Notes under the pieces: generated by a model
What the model saw: only the letters and a program-made list of their open reading frames with translations
Told to the model about the DNA's origin: nothing
Database searches by the model: none
NCBI GenBank assembly: GCA_019722365.1
Contig: JADFUC010000073.1
Span: 1 to 64,000 of the forward strand
Reading direction: 5' to 3'
DNA from: Lithospermum erythrorhizon
Lineage: Eukaryota > Streptophyta > Magnoliopsida > Boraginales > Boraginaceae
DNA length: 64,000 bases
Shown: in pieces, positions 1 to 13,390 of the stretch
Layout: every line of letters begins with the position of its first letter
Numbering within the stretch: position 1 is the first letter of the stretch
Position numbers and translations under genes: made by a program

Positions 1-2904
1 CTACGCACGCCGAGTTATATCGAGATGGGCAAATGGGCATATATGGAGATCTTGCAATACCAGCAGATATTTAGCGCAGGATTATATCTGGAACCGACAT
101 AATGAATGGGTTAATAATATGCAAGCGCATCTAAATATTGGCGAGATATTCAGCAATCTATATATTTTGGGAAATGTCTTAATAGTTGACGCGTAGTACA
201 AAGGCTAATGAGATTTATGGCGAAATTAATTAAGGAAGGTGATACTAATATACTATACTTGCGCGGAGTTGTGCGAATATCAATGGTTATAAGTAAGCGT
301 TAATGGGTTAACTAAGATCCAAGGATATAAGGGAAACAGGAAATGCTGGCTCGGGACGAAATGATAAATAAGTCAGAACACAACCGAGACCGACAAGAAA
401 GAGTTTGAAGTATTCAGCACAATGCTTAAGTAAAGAGTTCGTGTTCGAGAGTGCATCTTTGGTGATAGTACTCCATCTCGAGGATGTAAACCTAGGTCAA
501 AACCTTTGGAGTTTGAATACTTGATGAATATGTTTGAGGATTTAAGCCGAAGAGACCGAATTATACCTAGAAATATCGGTGAGAATTCACCGTGTTAAAT
601 TTGAAGTTTGTTGATAAAATGGGGCAAATTGTGGTGAATTTAAGGGTAATAAAAGGTTAATGAGGAGGATTCAAAGACACGTAGTCACGGATTGAAATCA
701 TCTGTGTAACAAAGTTGGATCTTTAAAATACCATACCTCTGGATACTGAGTAATCAGATTTGATTTGTTGTTACCTTATCTATGTCGAGTGAAGTGGCGG
801 CTATGGTTATTGATCGCGACCGCCAGATCTCGCGTAATAAACTCCTTATCTCTCGCTTAATAAAGAATTAAATAATTTGAACGTGGTCAGGCTTGGTATT
901 CCGGGTTATTTATTTTTGTATTCATGTTTAAATTTGCCATGATCAGCGTGGTTCAATTGAGTATATTTGTGTTATGACGATTCGGTGGAATATATTTTTA
1001 CGAGAATAGCCTGGCATGTAAATTTGTATCATAGACATGGATGCCACGCCGATACTTGTCAGGTGTATGATTTATATTATATGTGTGATTTGTGAATTGT
1101 TTGACTATATTTGAGATGAAAGGGCCGAAAAGGATTTAATCGTTATAATATAATGTTACTGGTGGTTTATCTTTGTAAGTTATTTTATAGCAAATAGTAC
1201 GAACGCAAGGTGAAACTTTGTCGCTTACTCGCTTAATTATGTATACGGAGGCATGGGCGACAAATTACGAAAGTGGTCAGTGATCGGTATCATGAATTTA
1301 ATTTTGAGTGGCATTTGGAGGCACCGAGGATTATAATACTAAGATCGATAATGATAACAACAAGCAGCAAGATGATAAGTCGAATAGAAAAATTGGCCTA
1401 TTGAATTATGGTAAAGAGGAGCTCACCGCCTTTGCTTAACTGAATATAAGATATTACGGAGCCTACGCAAGACAGATACTATATTGGAAAATTTGAAAGA
1501 AAGCGAAGGCGCGCCCCTGATTAATGATAAGTACGCCGAAAGGTGCGTTGAATTTATCCATTGGGGATTTGTTTATGTTTCTCGAGACGAACAAGAGGCG
1601 GGTAACAGAATAACCACATAAAAAAAAAAAATTAAATTTTTCGTCAAGTGGACCTTGAATAGTATAATTTTTTTTTTTTTCGAAGATACTATTATTTCAG
1701 AAACTTCGTGAGCCGAATTTCATTTATAATTTAGTAGTGTTCGCTTATGGAAGAATTTTTATCTTGAAATCTGGCCTGTGGGAGATTAAGACGACAAGCG
1801 GAGAATTAACCGAAACCGAATCGACTGCAGTTTTTTTTTAATATCTATTCACATATCCTCCACATCATCACTCATCATCACAACTTCATCTTCTCTCTCA
1901 TTTTGGTCAAATTAAGCTCCCTCCCCCTTAAAAAATTTCATTTTTCCATTTCTTCGATCATCGTCAAAACTCAAAGATCACTGTGAGAATATCGTTCTCC
2001 CCATCATTCTTCGAAGCGTAAGAAACTCGTTCCTTCAGATATTTCTTGGGTTTTATGTTGATTTTAGTTGACTTTTCCATAATTTAATTTTTATGATAAA
2101 TCTTAGTTGGTTACGGTTCCGCGATTTATTTGATGAACGATTTTAGATCGTGTTTGGTGATCGCCATGGGTCGAGTTAATTTTAGAAGTTTTCGTTGACT
2201 TTTATATGGATATTTTTATAAGAATTTTTAAATGTGTGAGGTTATATCGACCCTTATTATAGTTGTTAAGCGATGTTAAATCACATTTAAAATTGATTGT
2301 GCTATGATGCTGAAAAAGTGTAAATCTGTGCCGAGTTATAATTGATATTTCGAGCATAGATTGTTAATTATGGACTATGATTAAGAATAACTCTATGTCA
2401 ATTTGTAATTATGAAAAGGATAAGATGGAATTTGAAGGAATCGATCAATAGTGGTCCTACGGGATTTATAATTTATAGTTTATCCGCCAAGTTATACCAT
2501 ATTTGTATAGTTCCCCTAAGAGTTGCTATGTATCTTCTATATGAGTAGGTCTTGGATTATACTGCTTAGCGCCGACGCGAAAGTGGCAGCCATCTTGATT
2601 GCCTTTCAGTGGAAGGCTTGGGGCGTAGCCAGCGTGAAAGTAGTACTATCTCACGTGTATTACCCATGTACTTCTTTTTCAAATGGTAATTGGCCCTTGT
2701 ATAATTATAAAAAGTGGTGTACGTGCTTTGTAATATAACTACGTGCGAACGCGATATGTCCCTATACGATTACGGGGAACTGCATGTATACGTAATGGTC
2801 AGATTTGACATGCCAAGGAGCCTAATATGATTATGCGCGATTTCATTCCCCGCAAAGATTTGGCGCTGTTCAGTGTTGATTACCAACTGCAACTTATATT
2901 CTAC

Positions 2905-3030
2905 TTCATGTATTTATGTGGCTTGTCGGGCACTGTATTTTCATGTATTCTGACAAGACTTCAGGCATTTATGTGTCATTGTATTTTATGGGTCTTTGTC
3001 GGCACTCAGGGTATTTATGTGGCCGGCACT
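2905..3030 (+). repeat. Minisatellite, 'gtatttatgtggct' unit (copy in LTR A)
   Basis: An imperfect tandem array of a unit of about 25-35 bases built on 'tatttatgtggct' plus 'gtcgggcact'. Clear unit starts occur near 2910, 2968 and 3010. The same array, with more units, sits at the equivalent place in LTR B (7900-8060). This shows that it belongs to the repeat family. Confidence 0.6.
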
Positions 3031-3239
3031 CAGGAGACAGAAAAGGCCATGGTCATCATTTATCATGATTTAGATAATGGTGATAAGCCATATTAAGCAA
3101 AGAATATTTATTGATTAGTTATACCTTTGAGGCGACTCGAAGAAGAGATTAAGAACTCTATAATGGGACACAGGATTAAAGTGACTCTCCTTCCTATGAT
3201 GATGACGCTGGCTGGGTCTTCATCATGCATACACGCGTA

Positions 3240-3670
3240 TGATTCTCACGCTGGTTGCTAAGGCATTGTCGGCGCCTTATACTATTACATGGCTTGGGTC
3301 TCTATACTGAACATTCTCTGATCGGCCATTTATCATTTGTAGTCTGCTACTACATATGGTTAGTCTATACCACAGTATACATGGTATGATCTCTTTGATC
3401 GCTCTAGGTGACCCTATACTTATATGTATGATTCCTTTCTGATCGCTTGTCGCATCGTTTATGCCCTAGCTACTCACGGCATAACACATGGGGTTTGTCT
3501 ATACCTGTGATAGTTGCTAATGTATCTCATACTACTTATAAGGCTTGCAGCCTTTATACTTGCATAAGTGCCAAGTGTCTTTATACTCTCATGGAGCAGC
3601 AAGTGCTGTGGCCTCATACTTCTGTATGTCATGGTTTCTGGGCCTTTATAACGTTTATGCTTTTTGCCAG
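3240..3670 (+). repeat. Minisatellite, 'gccctatact ... ctctttgatcgc' unit (copy in LTR A)
   Basis: Degenerate repeats of about 30-45 bases alternating 'cttatact', 'gtataag/gtatgat' and 'tctttgatcgc'. Equivalent arrays lie at about 8220-8620 in LTR B and 20450-20840 in LTR C. Unit boundaries are blurred by indels. Confidence 0.5.
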
Positions 3671-6600
3671 GTGGATTGCTTGATTTGTCCATTCCCCGTT
3701 AGATCTGGATCGGTATATGCGCATTAGAGGATGCATAACGCGGGATGAGAGATGTGAGGTCATCACTAGAGTTTTAGTCGCTATTGAAGTCTCTGATTTG
3801 TTGTGCTTTATCTGAACCTCTATTATATATTCATGTGTTATGCCCGGTGACTGCTTGAATTATGTTGCATGACTTTATCCGGGAGCAATCCCGTATACAT
3901 GTATTTTGGTCATATTTTGACTGATGACTATTCCTAATCTTGTTGTCAGTACAAGAACAGCCGCTTGATAATTTACTTTTGCCGCCAGAAATTGTCGGCA
4001 CATATTTTCAGATACGGTATTTATTTTCGCCGTAGCCTTACCCAGACATCGCTCTTTTGTTGATATGTTCTAGTATATATCCAAGTGGCTAATGGACGAG
4101 ATACCTTTTGAAAATGAGAATAGGATAAATTATAAACCCAAGTTTACGCTAATCAGTCGACGACGTCATGATATTTTATATATATATGGATGGACTAAAA
4201 TTATAAGAACATCTGAACACACTGATACCATTGAGGTAATAGTTCCGATAATTAAATGGAAAACTGGGAAGATAAATCAGATTTAGGTTGTCCGATTCAA
4301 GATATATTACCTACCATATTAAGAAATGCATATTCTGAAGGTCTTATGAGAAACATTAGTTGTCATGGGGAGGAGTATGATTGTAAACGGGAGTAGTACT
4401 TTGTAGAAGTGAAACCAAAGATGTTGATCAGTCAGAGGTTACATAGGTGTTTGAAAGTTATTGTGGGTGTCTATGTATATTATAATGAATTAGCTATACT
4501 TCCAGAAAGATACGTATGTAGAAATACCTCACTTATAAAAATGAAAAGCTTGTTGACGAGTTGGTTATCTGTGTTAGTTAGAAAGCTCAATAAGGAAAGT
4601 TTTATTTTGTGGAAAGAACCTAGCAATACTTGGGAAGTATAGTCTCTAAATAAAGTAGGAATCTAAATTTTTCTCTTATCTGTACATCGTAGGTTAACTT
4701 CAGGTTTATTTATTTTCACTCAAATTTTTAGTCGACTTCCTATTTCCTGACATGCTTACGCCATGGGTCCAATCGAATACGCATCGTCGAAAGAATTGCG
4801 ACCGCCAAGATTATATTTCAACACTACATTTTATCTTCAGTTTCGTTATAATTATTATCATCAAACAGATAACAAATCGTTTGATTTATAATGAAGCCTA
4901 AATGTCATTATTTGTTAGTTCATCTGGATTATATCACTATTTACGATGTGAAAGTGTCATTTTTATCAAGTATCCACGCCGCACTTTACTATACAGTTAG
5001 CGACGTGTCCTAACCTCAAACACCGCTGGTCGTTATAATTTCTGCACGAGCCTAAATATGTTTTCAAAGGCCTTTGTGGTTACGGCTCAAAGTTCAAAGT
5101 TATAAAGGCCAGCATAAGTAGTCATTTCTCTGCCTGAAGTTCATTTCTTTCCAATCCGCTGGATCACGAGACGCCACTAAGATTTACATGCAGGGTCTTA
5201 CTTGGTGACTACTTTCGTATTCTCTCAGGTTTTCGTGGTGTTATTTGACATGCCATATTAGGAGTATGGCGGAAACACCGTGGGTATTATTTATTAAATG
5301 AGATCGTACGAATGAAAGAAGAGGATTATATCGAACCATAACGGTTAACATGATGCAAGGTATCGGAACATGAGATATTCGCACTATATATTTCTTTGGG
5401 AAATGTCTTAATAGTTGATGCTAAGATAAACAAGAACAGATTTTACGTATGAAATTAATTTTAAGGATAGCGGTGATAATTTAATAATATATACTCAGTG
5501 GGAGTTGTATAACATCAACGGGTTAAAGAAGGTTACCGTTAATTTATCCTGCGGATTATATGTCAGAAACTGGTTTGAATGATAAATAAGTCGTAGCGAA
5601 TACAAATCGAGATCTAATAAGAGTTTGTTATCTGTTAATAATGTTTAAGAGTCATGTTTGAGCAGAGTGCATCTTTTGTATAGTAATGACTATTCTTGAG
5701 GATAAAATCCTAGGTCAAACTGAGACGGAATGCATTTAAGTTTGAGATTTAAGGAAGAGACCGACGATACCAGAAAATATTTATAAAGTAAATTTGAAGT
5801 TGTTGATGTTTCTGGGCAATCAGGTGAATTTAAGGGTAATAAAAGGTTAGTCGAGGAGGATTCCGTGACATTTAGTCATGGGATTAAATTTATCTTAAAA
5901 TACTTAAGAATTTCTCTTCGTGATACTGCTGAGTAATCGGGGGATTTATCACTGTCGCTAATTTTTATCTATGTTGAGTTTAAGGTATGGCTACGATCAC
6001 ATCTGTGTGTATCACAGTAATAAACTATTCAGGCTTTTGAAGAAAGAAATGACTAAACTTATGTTTGCTTGAGGTATTCTCAAATAGTTGGCTTTTGGTA
6101 TTCAGTGTTTAAATTTGTATATGATCGTGTTTGGGTTCAACTGAGTTATTTGCATGATCTATCTGTGAATATTTTGCATGGCAATAGCTCCTGCATTGAA
6201 TCTGTCAGACGCACATGGATGCTGTCAGATTTGTTGTGTGTATGATTGATATTATATGCATCTGGTGTGAATCGTTTGATATTGTATTTAAGCAAGTCAT
6301 TAGTCCGCCAGTGTTGATTAATTGTTACATACTGTTATTGGTTTATCTTTTGTGTTATTATTCTATGTATTTAATAAAATGGTGAAATTTAATGCTATCA
6401 TTAATTTGATATTTATAGTATTAATATTAAATTATGGAGTATCAGACGTATCGCTATATGATTAACTTTTGAGTGGCATTTATAACTAGATGTTTATGAT
6501 CATTATAATGAATATCATAAGTCTGAATAGGAAAATTAATGTTAAGAGTCAATACCAAGTTTAATTAATATTAAGAGACATGAGCCTACGTACATGTATT

Positions 6601-7899
6601 AATTATATCAAAATTGGAAAAGGGGCGTAATTAGCTGAGAAGGGCACGCCGAAAGGCTGAATTTATCTGATGAGCCTAAATTTTGAGATTGAAATGACAG
6701 CGGTAGATCAGAATTTCTGTAATCAGCAATTTTTTTTCATTATATTACTGAAAACTCTTGGTCAATTTATAATTTAGTAGTGCTTGGTTATGGAAGAATT
6801 TTACCTTAAAATCAGTTCGTGAGATTTAAGCACGAGACTCAACCAAACCCGAATCTGACTCGGTGCTTTTTTTTAATATCTATTCACATATCCTCCACAT
6901 CATCATCATCATCACAACTGCACTTTCTTCCTCATTTTGGCCGAAACCAAGCCTCCCCAAAAACTTCATCATTTCTCTGATTATTTCGCCAAACTCAGAT
7001 CTACTGAGAATATTGTTCTCCCATCATTCTGAAAGCAAGTGTTAAATTTCTAAGTCTTTCGAGATATTTCTGGCTGGTTATAGTTGACTTCAGCCACTTT
7101 CCAGCTAATTAATTTTATGATAAATCTTAGCGGTTATGGTTCGCCATCGATTTGAGCGAATCTGTGGATTGTAGATCGTCAGACGCGGCGGTCGAAGTTT
7201 GACTTTAGGTTTTCGGTTGACTTTTTATATGGATATTTTATGGGCAAGACTTTAAAATGCGTGGGAGGTTATATCGGGACCTTATTATAGCAGCATGAAG
7301 GCAAATCTGGCATTTAAAATTGACAGCGGTGTTATGTCGAAAAGTGTAAATCTAAAAAGTCTGAAATATAATTTATTTTATATAGATTTGTTAATTATTG
7401 ACTACGATTAAGAATAACTTATAAGTCAATCTAGAACAGAAAGATAAGATGGAATTTAGCGAATCGACGTAATGCTATCCACGGATTATAATTCGTAGCT
7501 ATCCGCTGCTATACCCACGAGATAGCTCTCAAGAGCTAAGGCATCTTCAGAACGCCGATATGAGGGAAATTGTCATACTTTCTGTGTCATGAAGGCCGAT
7601 CGTGGAAAAGGGCATACCTTTGATTGTCTTTCGTAGTCTATGTGTAGCGGAAGAAAGCAAAATTTCATCTACCTGGTATTACCCATGCATTTCTTTCAAA
7701 TGGTGTCTGTCTGTATTATAATTATGCAAAGTGTACAGCATTACAATCGGTATGTCCTCGCTATATGACATAATGCATGGTTGTAATGACACAGAATTAT
7801 GATATGTGACTCATTCTGCAGATCAAGTGGCTGTCGAGGTGTTACGGCCCCGAACTCCCAACTTATATTTCAGACATGGCCTTCGACGTAAAAATTGTG

Positions 7900-8060
7900 G
7901 GTATTTAAGTGGCTTTGTTTGCACTTCGTATTTATGGCTCTCGACGGCACTCGCGTGTATTTATGTGGCTTTGTCGGGCACTTTGTATTTAGTGGCCCTC
8001 AGCTGCATCATGGGTATTTATGTGGCTTTTTCAAGATCATGTATTTATGTGGCTTCAGCG
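7900..8060 (+). repeat. Minisatellite, 'gtatttatgtggcttt' unit (copy in LTR B)
   Basis: At least five imperfect units are visible, e.g. 'gggtatttaagtggctttg', 'gtgtatttatgtggctttg', 'gggtatttatgtggcttt', 'tgtatttatgtggcttcag'. It is the equivalent of the array at 2905-3030 but longer, so unit number has changed between copies. Confidence 0.65.
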
Positions 8061-8219
8061 GGCGCATCGATTTTATTTATCATAATATGTATTGAATATT
8101 GCCATTGCTGGAAGAAGTGGGTTATCAGAGCCATGGAAAGCAGTGTATGACTTGTTAAGTATTAGGATGGCGACTTACAGTCATCAGTGATCAAAGCACC
8201 TCCTTGCAGTGATACGGAT

Positions 8220-8620
8220 TATTGGCAATAAGATTGCTTTGCTGCGGCATTGTCGAGGTGGCCCTATACTACGATAGCTGCCATGCTCTGGCCCTATACT
8301 AATAATGCCATGATGATTCCTCTTTGATCGCTTCATTGGCAAGATTGTCAAGTGGGCCCCATACTACGATAGCTGCTGTGGTTTGGCCCCATAATTTAAG
8401 ATAGCTACGGTATGATCTCTTTGATCGCCACAAGATTGTCGAAAACTCATACTACGTAACACTTTCGACCATTGTCAAGTGGCCCCTATACTACTAAGAT
8501 AAGCAGGCGGTTTGGCCCTACATACCAGTATAGCTAATGTCGGTCCATAATTAATGCAGAGCATGTGTGCCCACTTTGTGTAGAAGGCCTTATACTTTGC
8601 ATAAGCTCATACTTGTATGT
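8220..8620 (+). repeat. Minisatellite, 'ggccctatactac...atagc' unit (copy in LTR B)
   Basis: Repeated words 'ggccctatactac', 'gatagct' and 'tctttgatcgc' recur every 45-70 bases. Corresponds to the arrays at 3240-3670 and 20450-20840. Confidence 0.5.
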
Positions 8621-9899
8621 TGCTGTTCTGGGCCTATGTCTTATACGAGGTGATTGTTTGATCGTCCATTCCCAGAATTTGAGTATAAGCATTGTGGTGA
8701 TGTACAATCGTGATGAGAGGATACAGAGGCTCACGACTAGAGTTTTAGTCACAACAGCCCCCTGTGGATTACCAAGATTTGCAGCTTATCTTAACTTCAT
8801 ATATTCACAAGTTAAGGTCTGAGACTCATGGAATTATGTTGTAGTGACTCATCCTGCTAATCCCAGATAGGGTTTTATTCATATTTGACTACGATGACTA
8901 TTCCTAATCTTGTCATTGGCTTAGCAAATGTCATTGACGTATATTTTATTTTATTGTTCTCTGCCTAACTATTTTCTCTCAGATACGGTATTTATTTTGT
9001 AATTTCACCTGCATTATCATCTTTTCGAAGATAATGCCTTACATCTGAAGGGCTAATGACCAGATAATTTTGAACAGAACATTAGAGTGTAAATTATGTA
9101 ACTAAAGTTTGTTAATCATTGATGATGTTGATGATATTCTATATATATGATTGTAAACGTATAAAGATTAAAGTTGAACCAAAGATAAAGATCATTTTTA
9201 AGAGTTAAATATATATGTTAGTTATCAAGGTTTGAGGTATATTATATCAGAATTAGCTATACTTCGTAAAGATAATGAGAAATACCTCTGTAATTTGAAA
9301 TTGCCAGTAAGTTGTTGACGAGTTGGGTTACTCTGTGTTAGCTAGAAAGTTTCAATAAAGGAGCCATTTTGTGGCAGAAACTCCACAAAATAATACTCGG
9401 GGTATATAGTCTCTAAATAAAGTAGAATCTAAATTTTCTGGCCCGCGCGACGTAGGTTAACTTCTAAGTATTATTTACCCGCCTTTTAGTCAAAAATCCC
9501 TATGGCCATGCCTAGTTTAAGTGGAACGACCGACATGATATTTAGAAGCTGCTGCATCTGGCACGGCATGGCGCTTCAAGACCCCAACAGTCATACTTTT
9601 ATCTTCTTGAAGTTTCTGTTGTTTATAATTATTATTGACTCGAAGCAGAACAAATTTACTTGATGTATTTTATATTGGCGAGTTTCAATGTCAGTTTGTA
9701 CTATCAAGGTTCACCCGACGGACGGAAGTTATATTGCTTTATTGCGATGTGTTAAGTCATTTTTATCATATCCATCGTCAGACTGACATATTAAAGCTAT
9801 GACATTCCAACTCTTAGCCCAATTCGGGGCGGTCGTTAACAAGGTCTACCGCCAGTGCCTGGAGTCAAAATACCACGCAAAGGTTGTCACTGATTCCAA

Positions 9900-12690
9900 C
9901 CACAACGGATCTCTTTTATTAATTTATATATTGCAGACGTATACGGTCTAATATTTAGCGTTATTTGCACAGTTAGAATATTTTGAACTACTACCATGAT
10001 TGCATATTTCATTTTATGATTGGCAATAATTAAATTTAATTAGTCAATCAAGCACTGGGAAATCCAAAAACACACTTATTTATGAACAAAAACAAGTTAA
10101 TAAAAATTCAGGCATCGAGAATATAGTATTTACATAACACGATTTCCTTCTTTAAGCCATTGAAAACGCTAAGACAATAAAAAGACAAACATTAGTATCG
10201 TACAATTTAATACTGACTGACTACGCCGACACGTTGGTTACGAAACCAGTTCATGAACAACATCACGATGTGATCGAGATGTACTGATTTTGATTCAATT
10301 AAAGGTGATGATGCTATGAAGACAAGATATATTGTCTCAGCCACCATTGCCGCTAAATAAATAGTTTAATTTTAACATAACTAAATTCTGATAAAATTAT
10401 CAGATGATCTTGAATGTCACAGATCTACATTCCAAGACATGTCATTGGTATTTAGTTTCACTAACAATGATGAACTTGCCCTCGTGAATCAGATGAACAT
10501 AACCTCAGGGTTTGTAGTAACTAGATAAACAATATTGTTCACTTTGTAGTTCGCACACCACTCAGAAAGTCGGTTTACTATTATAGTTTGTTATGATTAA
10601 CTTTGGGATGCATTAATCATGTATATGATACAAGCAATAATTAATAACAGAAGAGAGGTTCACAAAACTCATATCTCAATGATTTTGCTACCTAAAATTG
10701 TAATATTATGGTTAAACCGCCAAGTATCCTAGACACTATTTTACTCTCATCGCTTTGACTATGATTACGAGCCATAAGAGTAGAGAAAGGGCAAAAAGAA
10801 AGATAATTGAGCTCTTAATGGAGAAAATTATAATATGAGCACATAGTTAAACCTCCATCAACGGTTGAAATTTCAAACTATTTTCACCTAATTCGAGTGT
10901 AAGCCGATGTCATATTTCATATGGACTCTTACACATTTCTAGTATCAGGTGATTCTGATTAGAGCAATGTCATTCTATCCTTCTTCTTAAAACACATGAT
11001 ATTTTTTAATAACAAACAATTGGAGTCAAGACTATGTGAAATGACTTTAATAAGATCTAAATTTAATCTTGAAAAGCATTTAACTAAGTCAACTCTAATA
11101 TTTTAATGGGAGGTTCCTTAATTTGATTAAGTTTCAGTGAACATGCTGATCAAAGATATAAGTCACAATGGATATCGGCATCTGTAAGAGTATGTAGAGG
11201 ACCTATATAAATTACTTATCAAATTTCGAATTTTAAATATTATCGGCTACGAGTAACGTGGTTATCCTCGAGGAATGTAGGACATCATTCTGACTCATAA
11301 AAGGCAGACGATAAAACACGTAAGCAAAGAATTGCGGTTCAATGAAGTTAAAACAAACGGATAAATCTTTCAATTTTGTATACCAAAATAATTTTCATTC
11401 TACTTTATGTGTCACTAGTTAAGTTTGACACAAGCAAAATTATATTCACATATGATTAATTTGAATGGAATAATCACATATCAAAGTTGTTACATCTCAC
11501 TTTTAAATTAAATATTCATACTCAACCGAGACAACTCTGGCTTTAGTTATGTTTGACAAACAAATACAAAACGCCTCAAAACGGACAAGCAATATCAAGT
11601 AGACATACTAACACGAGGTTCATCGTCGAGGTTATGTCATCATGTACATAACAAGTTAAGGAAACCGGCATTATTTTCATCTATTATAGATTTATAATTT
11701 ATTGTATGTATAGTATCTTCTCTATTTCATAAGTATAAATGCTAGTGAATATATGACTCAATATATTCAAGTTGTCTTCAGAGATACCAATCTAGTGGGT
11801 TTGAACTTTCCACAATGTGGAATATTACGTGATTAATTCCTGAATGATCAAGCAACGCCTAACCCAGCATTGCATGGATTTATATGAATAAACTCATAAT
11901 TCCACTCAGCAGACATTTTATTACTTGGTTAAAGTATTAATTACTTTTGTAAAGTGAAACCAAAGCCATTTGTGTCTAAGAATCGCTTACTTTAACATAA
12001 GTTCTCTATGTTATCCGAGCGAACAGAATCGAATTACACGAGCCGAGTATAAAACTCACCTTATTTACCTTCTATATGGTGATTCATCGGTTAAGAAACA
12101 TTTTCCATTGTCGAAATATATAGTCATAAATGACCAAACATTTGGCTCTCGAATTTCAAGTTCAATGTATCTACTGGGTTACTATGATCATGTCTTATCA
12201 AACTGCTCTCATTGATTACCCACGTGTCAGCATGCGCTATGGGTTTTGAAATGATCCAAACAATGTTCCTAAGTAAATTTATCAAAGATTGACATTTATA
12301 TGATGAAAAGTTCGATCTCAAACGCAGAATAAGAAAGAAAGACGATTATATTATCGCATTCAAGATAACTCGGTGATACAGACATCGAGTTAAAATCTCC
12401 ATCTTGATATTTTGATTGAAATCAAAACCGCCAAAGAGTTCAAGATGATTCTGAAGTTCCAAAGGTTAAATGGAGCACAATCAAGACATAATGTTTTACA
12501 TATCGAAAGTACTAAATGAATCTTGATACCTAATTGATTCTGCACACCGTAGCCCGACATATATATGCATACGCCATATTAGTCATAAATATAAGCTTAG
12601 ATGATACGCCATGTTATATCATTTAAGCTCGAGGTGAATAAAATCTATTATAGATTAAGTTCTACGATAGATAGAAAAATCATGAATAAC
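9900..12690. other. Repeat-like spacer without recognisable genes
   Basis: AT-rich sequence with no ORF resembling a known protein on either strand. The small ORFs at 11970-12215 and 12124-12321 look spurious. The portion 12240-12480 has an inverted, diverged counterpart at 17600-17880, so at least part of this stretch is transposon-derived. Confidence 0.5.
12240..12480 (+). repeat. Inverted dispersed repeat, arm 1
   Basis: The word 'aatgatccaaacaatgttcc' near 12251 reappears on the opposite strand near 17850-17872 with few mismatches. Weaker collinear similarity continues for about 200 bases. The two arms are about 5.3 kb apart in opposite orientation. Confidence 0.5.
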
Positions 12691-13390
12691 TTAATTCTGA
12701 ATATTTCGCCATTGTAGAGGTGCCAGGACAGTATAAGCAGTTTTATTTTCATGAATTATTATGAAAACCTATCAAGCTTAAATTTTATATAAAGGTCTAA
12801 CCTAAAGCTCCAACCGAAGCGAATGAAATGACTCTTTAAATTTAATTAAACCGTTAAGCAAAATCAAACACTAACAAGTTTACAGTAACTAACAAGTTAA
12901 CAAGCTCAACTAATCATCGAATTTATTCAATTGATCTAATTTATTCATCGTTCATCCAATTTATTTTTCATTATCAATGTCAAATTTAATTGAGAATATT
13001 CAAGGACATAATCAACTCTCAATTTAGCAAATACGCTTTAATTTCATACATTTAAATATAATTCAACGTCATCAGTATGTGTTTAATCTTCAGCCAGATA
13101 ATAAAGAAAGTCAGAGCACAATAATAATCAACAACGAATTATTATTATAACGACACGAAGTAGACCAAGCAATCGTCATAACCCTTAAATTATCATGAAC
13201 TGTCACACTAGTAATATGCACACAAGGATGAATAATGAAGTTCCGGGAATCAGCATTTTAATCAACTCGGTAAATGAATCGATACACAATCGTCGCAATC
13301 CGCATAATAAAAATCAATTTTCATTGATTTCCAACACTCCCACCTCGCCTCGGACGTATTTAATACCTTACACCCTTTAACACGTGATCT
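12690..13390 (+). mobile_element. Copia-like LTR remnant, copy 1
   Basis: Shares a long collinear stretch with 24790-25500: 'atttcgccattg', 'gaaaacctaataagctt'-like and 'gtctaacctaaa' words, 'aaatcaaacactaacaagtt', 'agtaactaacaagtt', 'aatcaactctcaattt', then a run of 'ttattattataa'. The 'tgtgtg' plus 'cttctaggcct' region of the other copy resembles the R region of plant Copia LTRs. No coding region is present. The Copia assignment is an inference. Confidence 0.45.

Larger units (their letters stand above)
1605..5041 (+). mobile_element. Long LTR-like segment A
   Basis: The segment starts near 'ataaccacataaaaaaa' and ends near 'ctggtcgttataa'. The matching ends of segment B are 'tgtaatcagcaattttttt' and 'ggcggtcgttaaca', and segment C starts 'tgtaataacccgttacg'. 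After about 250 bases comes a pyrimidine-rich leader (1850-2000, 'ctccacatcatca', 'ctccctccccctt') followed by 'gttgacttttccataattt', which recurs in B and C. Two minisatellites follow (2905-3030 and about 3240-3670). The exact termini are inferred from alignment by eye. Several short ORFs here have no recognisable product. Confidence 0.5.
1..5250 (+). repeat. Tandem ~5 kb retrotransposon-derived unit, copy 1
   Basis: This is the first of two adjacent direct copies of the same unit. Anchors repeat in order with an offset of about 4.8-5.2 kb: a 'gggaaatgtcttaatagttga' word at 169 and 5398, 'aatttagtagtg' at about 1729 and 6770, 'cacatatcctccacatcatca' at about 1850 and 6885, and 'gtaggttaacttc' at about 4688 and 9461. 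Bases 1-1600 look like internal sequence and 1605-5040 like a long LTR. No open reading frame resembles gag or pol, so a non-autonomous LARD-type element fits best. The copy is cut by the window start. Copies differ mostly by small indels. Confidence 0.6.
6716..9843 (+). mobile_element. Long LTR-like segment B
   Basis: Begins 'tgtaatcagcaattttttt' and ends near 'ggcggtcgttaaca'. It carries the same leader (6880-7030), the same 'ttgactttttatatggatattt' block and the same two minisatellites as segment A. It contains a 114-codon ORF (7806-8150), which is only the translation of the minisatellite array and is not taken as a gene. Confidence 0.5.
5250..9900 (+). repeat. Tandem ~5 kb retrotransposon-derived unit, copy 2
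   Basis: The second direct copy of the unit at 1-5250, with the same order of anchors. Bases about 5310-6715 match 60-1605 (internal part) and 6716-9843 match 1605-5041 (LTR-like part). An internal-LTR-internal-LTR arrangement is what unequal recombination between LTRs gives. No coding capacity is seen. Confidence 0.6.

Noticed and set aside
2827..3096. 89-codon ORF
   Set aside because: It translates the 'gtatttatgtggct' minisatellite; the matching ORF in the second repeat copy has a different length and frame.
3447..3727. Overlapping ORFs on both strands
   Set aside because: They lie in a degenerate minisatellite and have no family features or consistent counterpart in the other LTR copies.
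7806..8150. 114-codon ORF
   Set aside because: It covers the minisatellite of LTR B; the repeated 'IYVA' and 'YVA' residues come from the tandem DNA unit.
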